Assembly (NCBI GenBank): GCA_002633005.1
Contig: NMRA01000068.1
Coordinates: 949,092-1,009,091 of the forward strand
Length of the DNA stretch: 60,000 nucleotides
Reading direction: 5' to 3'
Source: Phoronis australis
Taxonomy: Eukaryota; Phoronida; Phoronidae
Every line of letters begins with the position of its first letter. Within the stretch, counting starts at the first letter, position 1. Under the pieces are notes generated by a model. It worked only from the letters and a program-made list of their open reading frames with translations, was not told the DNA's origin and searched no databases. The position numbers and the translations under genes are program-made. Shown here piece after piece: positions 39,474 through 60,000 of this stretch.

Positions 39474-40538
39474 CCGGGGATTCCGTACATAAGTCCACCC
39501 GATGAAACGCCCATGGGCGTTTATTCGGAAAATTATGATAAATACACGCTTATGGGCATTTACTTGGTGTTACAGCTTGTGGTGTCAATTTTATAGACAG
39601 TGGGACGTTTATTTGGAAATTTTCCTCTTAAGCCCACTCAAAGGCGTCATCACTCCCCAAATTTCAGTTCTCTCGAGCCACGGAACCAGGACACTGTGGC
39701 ATCTCATTCAACGTCAAGGCGGATGAGTTTGCAGGCATCGCAGAACCAATTGCCTACCTGCTCCTCACACCAGCAGAGTGTAATCTAGTCCAGAGTGCGC
39801 CGTGAATCGCCCCTTGAAGATTGTACAAGAGCAGCGAGAGATGCCGGCAACACTAAAGCGCCTCATAGAGCGAGGATGGCAATACGGAGATGCAGCAAAA
39901 ACTCGTATCAAGAGAAAAGATCTAAGAGTGTGTAACCAGCACGAACTTGGTTGCATCTCCAAATTTACACTGCGAGCAATACTGGAGGAAGAACGGCCAG
40001 AGACTATCCCTAGCTGTGCCTACCCTCTGACGTCACCACAGAAACAGAAACAGAAGCAGAAAAAAAGGCGTTGACGAACTATGCATTTGTTAACAAAAAA
40101 ATTAAAAACGCAGTTTTAAGTCATCGTAAAATTGCCGTGAGGACTTGACAGGGACCTCAGGGGACTCACACTCCACTGATTTATCCACATTATTTTGAAA
40201 ACGCTTTGCCCAGTCAAACATTGTGTGTCATAAAAGAGATAAGCATACCAGCAGCTGACGCAGCAAGTAGAACTACTCTCGTTTATTATGTAGACTCACA
40301 GTTGAACTGTGGTTTTCTGTAGACCCCAAGACCGTCCCGAGTTACACCATATACCATCTCCGGACGGTCTCTCACGACGATTAAGCGTTATGTAAAAAAG
40401 TGTTAAGTCAAGCAAAACTATGGCTTTCCGTTTACACGCCCTCTTTTCCGAATAAACGTCCGTTTGGTGTTGCTAAAACGCCTGAAAATTTTCATTTTCC
40501 GAATACAAGCCCATAGACTTATCTATGGAAATTCCCGG
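39474..40538. mobile_element. Second TIR element of the CCGGG/TTCCGTA family, with RNase H-like remnant
   Basis: The ends CCGGGGATTCCGTACATAAG and ...CTTATCTATGGAAATTCCCGG match the TIRs of the 33918 element; next to them are CCCATGGGCGTTTATTCGGAA and TTTTCCGAATACAAGCCCATA. Flanking TA is not visible. The interior includes a frame from 39686 reading PGHCGISFNVKADEFAG, which resembles the RNase H domain end of non-LTR retroelements. After a stop or frameshift comes the 90-aa frame 39802-40074 (REMPATLKRLIERGWQYGDA; GCISKFTLRAILEEERPET). The element is therefore nested or chimeric. Confidence 0.6.
40120..40400 (+). repeat. Dispersed repeat with 3' stem-loop, copy 1
   Basis: Direct repeat of 41855-42135, sharing GGGACCTCAGGG, TTGCCCAGTCA, TTGTGTGTCATAAAAG, CTACTCTCGTTTAT and a GACCGTCC...GGACGGTC stem-loop followed by CTCACGACGATTAAGCGTTATG. 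Overlaps the right part of the TIR element. Confidence 0.8.
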
Positions 40539-41854
40539 TGCGAAAGTCGGATGTGCCGATGATGATGATCATGTGCACGCTACCTCTGAATAGAACCAGA
40601 AATCACTTTAACACGAATAACATGTGAAAGGTTCTGAGGTGTGCCGCAAGCTCCGCCCCGGCGCTCTCCCTGTTGCCCATCAACTTAGTACAAATGTCTG
40701 TGGATATCTCAGTCGGGAACTTATCATAGTAGTATCATACCCAGGTGTGCCAAATTGTGGATTTGTAAAAATATTTAGCAACTCATAGCCTACTAACCGG
40801 CAATTAAATCACAATGTGCTGTGTATATGCTTTGGCATACTATCTTTTGTTGCCATGAGTGATGTCCTGACATGTCAAGGTTACCTGCACACTCAGGCAA
40901 GCCACTTTGCATGTTACTGTGCGTGCATCTACGGAAATCGACTTTTTGTGAGATTTTTTGACTATTGCCCAAGTGTAGGTGACTTTTGACGTAGGCTGAA
41001 GTGTGGAAAGTTTCTATCATCCTACCCCAAATTGTAAGGCGATTTGTCAGTGACAAATAACTCTGTCTATGAATTTGTTGTTTCGGTCGGGTGAATTTTG
41101 ACACCGTGCACTATACTTCGACAAAACTCTCAGGGCTAATGTTCACTCTACTGTTAAACTTGTTAGACTTGGCTGCTGAATATTTGTCGCAATAATTAAA
41201 TAGAGTTTGTTGGAGTTTAATGTGACGTCATCTCGCTAGCTGTATAGTTATTGGGCCCGCTGCTCATTAAAAGTCGCAATTTCGATAACGGGACCAACAG
41301 CTGGCCCAGCAGGAGTTTAGTCAGCATCAGTTCAGTGAAAAGGATTCTGGTGAATAGGATTTTTAGTCACGGTTTTGTGGTGCCAAAACTTGTAGAATTT
41401 CCACGTTGTCCAGTTTATTTTGAAACTATTGCATATTGTGGCGGCGACCGCGGCGGGGTAAACTTCGACACGAAAACGGTTTATTTCTGCATCGGTACTT
41501 TTTATAATTTTGTCTACACATAAAATACTCACAAATTCAATTTCGACGACCAATTTTAGACAGATTTGTAGTAAGCCTAAAGTAAGCAACTATTGCTACT
41601 TTTCATGTAATTATTTCATTGTCTAAAACGTGAACGACCATCATTCTTTCGCTGTTAATACTTTCGCACCATGGGGCTGCGCCGCCCATGCGGTCTATGG
41701 GCGGTGCGCCACAGGAAGGCTGGAGGCTTTAGCCGCCACTTTTTTCAGTGCTGCGCCGCCCATTCGTCAGTCACTTATAGCCAGGCCCTGGCGACGGAGT
41801 AAAATCAAATACTGAAGTTTATGGCGTGTATGAAGAGGAAGTACACATCTAATC

Positions 41855-42135
41855 ATAACGTAGAATTGCCGAGAGGACTTTACTGGGACCTCAGGGGTCT
41901 CACATCCCACTGGTTTATGTACAGTAATTTGAAAAAGCGTTGCCCAGTCACACATTTTGTGTCATAAAAGGGATCCTGCAGCTAACGCGGCAAGTACAAC
42001 TACTCTCGTTTATCACACTGGTGTAGGCTCACAGAAGAACTGTGATCATCTGTTGAGCCCAGACCGTCCGGAGTTGCACCATATTCCAACTCCGGACGAT
42101 CACTCACGACAATTTAGCGTTATGCTTTTTTTGCA
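41855..42135 (+). repeat. Dispersed repeat with 3' stem-loop, copy 2
   Basis: Partner of 40120-40400. Its stem is perfect: CGTCCGGAGTTG (42065-42076) pairs with CAACTCCGGACG (42087-42098), leaving a 10-nt loop. Confidence 0.8.
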
Positions 42136-43196
42136 ATACGTGTTGGTCACATCACCTGGTAAATTATGCCAATGAATGGGAATATCAATGGATTAAAAGG
42201 GGCTCGTGTCTGACTCATGCATCTGACAGGCTTTTAAGCAACGATACCTTTAAGCAAAAGCAATGTCACGTCGGAAACTATGTTTCTTTGTCATCGCATG
42301 CAAGCCCGATAATGAATCTACAACACCGACAATGAACCCATCTTTTCTAATTCTTGGAGTCTTGACATCCACATATATCAACAGGCCCGTAGAATGTAAA
42401 CCTTGTAAGAGGCGGGGTGCACAAAATAATTCGACAAAAATGTAGAAACTTTTGACGTTATTTTCATTTTGCGCCGATCGACATGTCTTGAGAGTTAAAC
42501 TCACCAAACATGAATAAACTGTGCCTCTTTTACACGTATCATTGTCTTTCATTTTTCCACTGCCCCTGTGCGGCCCCAACTAATTAAAACAGTAGTTAAT
42601 TGTCTCTGAGCTTTATATACTTGTCAGCGCTCAGCAAATAACGGACCATGTGTTTTTCAATATGACCCAAAAAGGAAAAGAAAAATGCAACAAATTCGGC
42701 TTTAAACCTCAGGAGAGCAAAGCATATTCAATGCAAAGTTCCTGATTTAACATATTTTCGCTGTACTCACTTGGCTTAAAGGGTTGTAGTTTGCGCACAT
42801 ATAAGATAGTAAATGGCATGCTGAAAACATTGACAATTATTCAAAAATCCAAACTGTTTATTTTTCAACTCCCATCTTACTATAGCAGCGTTCTAAACAA
42901 CCTATTTTGACTTAATTGTTAATATCTTGAGTTTGAATTTTGCCATGACAAGTTAGGGCTACTCGCCTCAAGTTTAAAGTATTGAGAGATTAGTCATTTC
43001 TTAATCAAATTCCAAACTCTCAACCATATGAACATGCAATTTTGAAGGCATACATGAATTTTGTTAATCAAGTTGAGTTTGAATTTCTGTAATGAAGAAC
43101 ACTGTGTAGTAGGGTGCCATGAAATGACAAAACCGGATTTCAGTTGTGCAGTGCTAAACTAAAACCAAATTAAGGATCAAATTGACAAGTAAGGCT

Positions 43197-43346
43197 TCAT
43201 AAAATTCCATCTTTATTACAAGTACTTGAGTTTCACAACTTTCATTGAATTGTATAATCAAGAGAATATTCATTTCCTTGAAGTCAATGGAAGCTGCGAA
43301 ACCTCGAGTACTTGTGTTTTAAGTAATAAAACTGGAATTTTATAAA
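43197..43346. repeat. Inverted repeat, about 55-60-bp arms
   Basis: 43197-43251 (TTCATAAAATTCCATCTTTA...) pairs with 43285-43346 (...AAACTGGAATTTTATAAA), with a gap of about 8 nt in one arm and a loop of about 33 nt. Confidence 0.8.
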
Positions 43347-43710
43347 ACCCTGATCATCAATTTTATGCTCATGTGATGGCCAAAAGTGAACATAATAAAA
43401 CCAAATTGTCATTTACACAATAACTAAAAATCATATAAATCCAGGAGCAATCATTAGTTTAAAACATGGGAAACACTAGAAGCAACTCTGGCAACAACTG
43501 GGAGCCAGTGGAGTACATTATGGGCAGGCATCTCTCAAATATTATCCCACTGAAATCGGTCTACTAGTTCAGTTGAAATCAACTGGAAATTTGGAAATCG
43601 GCAGACGGATGACGTGGGTGTCAAACAACATTAGGCGATGATGTGAAGTAGACATTTAGTACCAACAAACTATTTTCACAGCAGGATTACTAGACTACAG
43701 GTTTCAACAA

Positions 43711-43756
43711 CACGCATGCACACATGCACGCACACACACACACACAAACACAAACT
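43711..43756. repeat. CA-rich microsatellite
   Basis: Interrupted GCACACATGCACGCACACAC then ACACACACAAACACA run. Confidence 0.9.
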
Positions 43757-43989
43757 CATTCCTGACCTTTTCCATACTGATAACAGAGGTCACAAGCTGT
43801 CTGTTTTGTAAATTTCACACAAAACTGGTTCTGTAAACTACTCTTTTTTGTTAGATAATTTCCATGGAGATAAAACCAAATTCTTTAGCTCACAGTAACA
43901 CTTTCCTCATAACTTTGCCAAAAAAGGTTAATGTGGACAAAGGTGGTCAGACTCATTCACATACAATTAATAGATTGCCAAAAATGTTA

Positions 43990-44160
43990 CCCATGAAGGA
44001 CGATTTTGTGCACACTTCACACTAAATGCCTATAAAAGGGCCACTTCAAAAGTGAACACTGAGCACTCACTAAATACCTTTAAAAGGATCATGTTGTTTG
44101 AACACTGCTCACTACATACCTTTAAAAAGATCATTTTGTGAACACTTCTCACTAAATCTA
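43990..44160. repeat. Short tandem repeat, unit about 55 bp, three to four copies
   Basis: Repeats of CACTAAATACCTTTAAAAGG, ATCATTTTGTGAACACT and CTCACTA, with differences between units. Confidence 0.7.
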
Positions 44161-44299
44161 ATCCCATCAGTTGACAAATGTGTTCAAATAACATACCGTT
44201 TGTACTTAGATGTTAGCTGTTTGGTATAAACTTACCAATCATCACGAAAGACGTTTTAGAAAGTAAGTTTATGTTCAAACGATTTTATGGGAGGACATG

Positions 44300-44735
44300 T
44301 TCAAGGTACCTAAACTACGCAGTCAATGGACTCATAAACATGATTCACGGACCTGCAAACACCGTCCACTGACTCACAAACACGGGAACGGACTGACAAA
44401 ACACGATCCACGCACCCAAATACACCGGACACGGACTCATATTCACGAGGAAACACGGTTAACGGACCGCCAAACACAGTTTACGGACAAAATGAAGATG
44501 TCAGCTGACCCAGGAAGCCGACGAGTCCGTGATCCGTGTTTGGCGGTCCGTTAACCGTTTTTCCTCGTGAATATGAGTCCGTGTCCCGTGTATTTGGGTG
44601 CGTGGATCGTGTTTTGTGAGTCCGTTCCCGTGTTTGTTAGTCAGTAGATGGTGTTTGCAAGTCCGTGAGTCGTGTTCATGCGTCTGTGTCCATGTTTATG
44701 AGTCCGTTGACCGTGTAGTTTAGGTATCTTGATGT
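44300..44735. repeat. Long inverted repeat beside the MSL2 stop codon
   Basis: The left arm (about 44300-44478: TTCAAGGTACCTAAACTACG ... GGTTAACGGACCGCCAAACAC) is the reverse complement of the right arm (about 44536-44735: GTGTTTGGCGGTCCGTTAAC ... GTAGTTTAGGTATCTTGA), with roughly 90% identity and a 20-nt insertion in the right arm. The loop is about 57 nt. Both arms are built of irregular short units (CACGGACTCACAAACAC type). It lies 50 bp beyond the MSL2 stop, so probably in its 3' UTR. Confidence 0.92.
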
Positions 44736-44784
44736 TCAAAATCAGCTTTCACTCACTACAAACTGTACAAATACATAACTACAA

Positions 44785-46017
44785 CTAGACAACAGTGATC
44801 TCCAGATCTTCATCCGTCAGAGCCAGAGGCTCAATTTTAACCGCAACCTTGTATGGATTCCTGCAGCCCCGACAACAACAGTCAGCACACGCTAGTCTAG
44901 TGCTGTAACATGGACAACGCTGGCCATAGCAAGTCAACTTTCCAGGATTTGCAGTTGCATTACCACAACGACAACCTTTCTTGTCTTTGTCTATCTTCTT
45001 TCTCTTTGGACTTTTTGCTTTTGAATCACCGTCAGATGTGGAGGTAGATGTAACAGAATTCAAATGAATACCATTGTTCATCAGCTGAGACTGGTTGTCT
45101 AAACTTTGATCAATCTCCAGAGGCAATGCAGGAGGTCCGTATGCATTACCTAGCAAATTTGCATATGTATTGTAGCTTTTATTGAGGGAATTAGTAGCAT
45201 TACTTTCTGCACCACAGATATCTGAGTCTACCTGCATTGCACGTGTGTTCTTTTTTGATCCTGTGACTTTTGCACTACCTTTCTTTTTTGCAGACACTTT
45301 CATTTTCTTTGCATATTTAGTACACTCTGTGTCACTAACGTTGCAAGTTGCCGATGAAATATTTCTGTCTTGAACTTGAGATTGAATATGTTGTGTAGGT
45401 TTGATAGCATAGTCATGCATGACTGTATGCAGCTGAGTTTCAGAAATAACAGGCGACACTGAGCTTCTAGTATCCGTACTACATGACACTTGCCGTTGGG
45501 TTTCAGGGTTATCTTGACCAGCAATAGATGGCGCTCGAGACAATACTGGTGGTGGTAAACTCAAGTTGGAATTAACAGAGGAATCCAGAATGTCCTCATC
45601 TGGCACAGCAAGTCCTTCTTGAACAATAGTCAGGATATTATTAGTTCCACCATTTATTGTAGTGGACGTTATGGCTTGAAATGATGGTGACGAAGCAATG
45701 AAGTGACACATCTTTTTGAAGCATTTCACCAACAAGCCCAAAAGCTGGTTTTCTTCAAACTGTTCAAAATCCTTACACCAACTGCAGCTTGGCTTGGTGC
45801 GCATTTTCCCACCAACGCAGTCCTTGCAACAATGATGCGAACATGCCGATTCCACGGGACCCATTGGTTGATGGACAACATTGAAACAGACATAACACGA
45901 CAAACTTTGTCTCAAAAACGGAAGAAATCTGTACAATTCTTCCCATTCACGAGGTTCTCGATAATTTGCTTGCATCACATATCTGCACGTAGTAATGTAC
46001 AGCTGCATTGGATTCAT
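44785..46017 (-). CDS. MSL2: MSL2, RING/CXC E3 ligase of the MSL complex
   Basis: Intact single-exon gene of 410 residues. MSL2 is an E3 ubiquitin ligase and DNA-binding subunit of the male-specific-lethal complex, which with MOF acetylates H4K16 in the nucleus. Residues 1-40 match the family start (MNP...) and RQSLSCYVC. A C3HC4 RING finger uses C41, C44, C59, H61, C64, C67, C78 and C81, followed by KPSCSWCKDFEQFEEN, almost identical to human. The middle is Ser/Thr-rich and unconserved with a Lys-rich patch. The CXC domain (residues about 346-390: KGCRCGNATANPGKLTCYGQ, RCPCYSTRLACADCCCRGC) matches the human DNA-binding CXC domain. The C-terminal tail has VKIE, a possible SUMO acceptor. Human MSL2 is 577 residues; this one is shorter because of its linker. 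It is divergent from AMMECR1. Confidence 0.96.
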   Translation of the reverse strand: MNPMQLYITTCRYVMQANYREPREWEELYRFLPFLRQSLSCYVCFNVVHQPMGPVESACSHHCCKDCVGGKMRTKPSCSWCKDFEQFEENQLLGLLVKCFKKMCHFIASSPSFQAITSTTINGGTNNILTIVQEGLAVPDEDILDSSVNSNLSLPPPVLSRAPSIAGQDNPETQRQVSCSTDTRSSVSPVISETQLHTVMHDYAIKPTQHIQSQVQDRNISSATCNVSDTECTKYAKKMKVSAKKKGSAKVTGSKKNTRAMQVDSDICGAESNATNSLNKSYNTYANLLGNAYGPPALPLEIDQSLDNQSQLMNNGIHLNSVTSTSTSDGDSKAKSPKRKKIDKDKKGCRCGNATANPGKLTCYGQRCPCYSTRLACADCCCRGCRNPYKVAVKIEPLALTDEDLEITVV

Positions 46018-46371
46018 ACTTTGTCACTGAAAGCATCCAGAGGACGCCCAAATCCTTTTATTTTCTTGAGAATTTTATACGGAAGTGGGTAGTACGTCAC
46101 ACAACACATGCTTTGATGACACTGAATAAGTCGTGTACACAATAAAGACATTCAAGATCGATAACTCTAAATTTAGTAATCTTTTCTGCCTATTACTTGG
46201 AAGTTTACTGTAAAAGTTTGCTTAAGAATTAAAATTTATACACAGTGAATTACAATTATTGGCAAATTCAACGAATATTATTATATTTATTTAAAAGAAA
46301 TTATCGATATTTAATGTCTTCTGTTATTGACTTCCTCGTGAATGATCGACAGTGTTCGGAGGGTTCTCAAG
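46018..46371. promoter_or_regulatory. Shared 5' interval of MSL2 and AMMECR1
   Basis: Only 354 bp separate the two divergent start codons, so the promoters and both 5' UTRs must share or overlap here unless there are upstream non-coding exons. A TACGTCA half-CRE-like site lies near 46093 and GATCGATAA near 46157. There is no TATA box in an obvious position for both. Confidence 0.6.
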
Positions 46372-59979
<13,608 letters not shown>

Positions 59980-60000
59980 TAGTCACATGACACAGTGTGG

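Larger units (their letters stand above)
34149..44784. other. Gene-poor region between EIF2B5 and MSL2
   Basis: Contains the right part of the TIR element, an exact CTCF-core match (35483-35496), a second TIR element (39474-40538), a direct repeat pair (40120-40400 and 41855-42135), a foldback (43197-43346), a CA run (43711-43756), a short tandem repeat (about 43990-44160) and a long inverted repeat (44300-44735). I searched by eye for the EIF2B5 N-terminal exon (expected ...VADSFxxRFxP...) and did not find it. Open frames at 34605-34970 (121 aa), 34810-35139, 37532-37852 and 38607-38990 match nothing I recognise. Confidence 0.6.

Noticed and set aside
45703-46092. Plus-strand 129-aa frame over MSL2
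   Set aside because: Antisense shadow of the MSL2 RING region.
46342-46371. Upstream in-frame ATG of AMMECR1 as start
   Set aside because: The ATG at 46372 gives MSSCCGAVKKQK, which aligns with the family start; the 10 upstream residues do not.

Overview
The window is eukaryotic nuclear DNA: AT-rich, with short coding exons joined by GT-AG introns of 0.2-7.6 kb and many transposon remains. The conserved genes are animal genes (MCTS1, EIF2B5, MSL2, AMMECR1). The diverged protein sequences, the unfamiliar repeat families and the large difference between two copies of one locus suggest a highly polymorphic, probably marine, invertebrate. I cannot name the species. There are no prokaryotic operons and no CRISPR array.

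Layout. (1) 474-4832, plus strand: the last four coding exons of MCTS1 (PUA-domain translation reinitiation factor); the 5' end lies outside the window. (2) 7001-24168, minus strand, convergent with MCTS1: EIF2B5, the epsilon (catalytic) subunit of eIF2B. Fourteen exons were reconstructed by joining splice phases; they sum to 1917 nt, exactly 638 codons plus a stop. Only the exon(s) carrying the N-terminus were not found. (3) 25315-34148: a second copy of the 5' half of EIF2B5 (exons 2-6 and their introns), separated from copy A (18767-25126) by a single N at 25127. Splice phases do not allow both copies in one reading frame, so this is either a false haplotype duplication in the assembly or a real broken duplicate. 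(4) 34149-44784: about 10.6 kb without a recognised host gene, built from DNA-transposon and retroelement remains, dispersed repeats and a roughly 190-bp-arm inverted repeat next to the MSL2 stop codon. (5) 44785-46017, minus: intact single-exon MSL2 (RING plus CXC domains). (6) 46372-59962, plus: the first four coding exons of AMMECR1, running off the right edge. MSL2 and AMMECR1 are divergent, with 354 bp between start codons.

Functional links. MCTS1 (reinitiation, tRNA handling with DENR) and EIF2B5 (recycling of eIF2-GDP) both act in translation initiation. MSL2 is an E3 ligase and chromatin factor. AMMECR1 is a conserved protein of unclear biochemistry. Nothing in the sequence shows co-regulation beyond the shared MSL2/AMMECR1 5' interval.

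No wholly new system is evident. The most interesting non-genic signals are: a repeat family with Helentron-like ends that carries many copies of a CTCF-core-like motif; a heat-shock-type promoter (three GAA/TTC arrays before a TATA box) present only in copy B of the EIF2B5 duplication; the MSL2-proximal inverted repeat; a terminal-inverted-repeat transposon whose TA insertion is proven by a related empty site in the same window; and a 44-bp minisatellite, eight units in one copy and one in the other, each unit holding a perfect palindrome.
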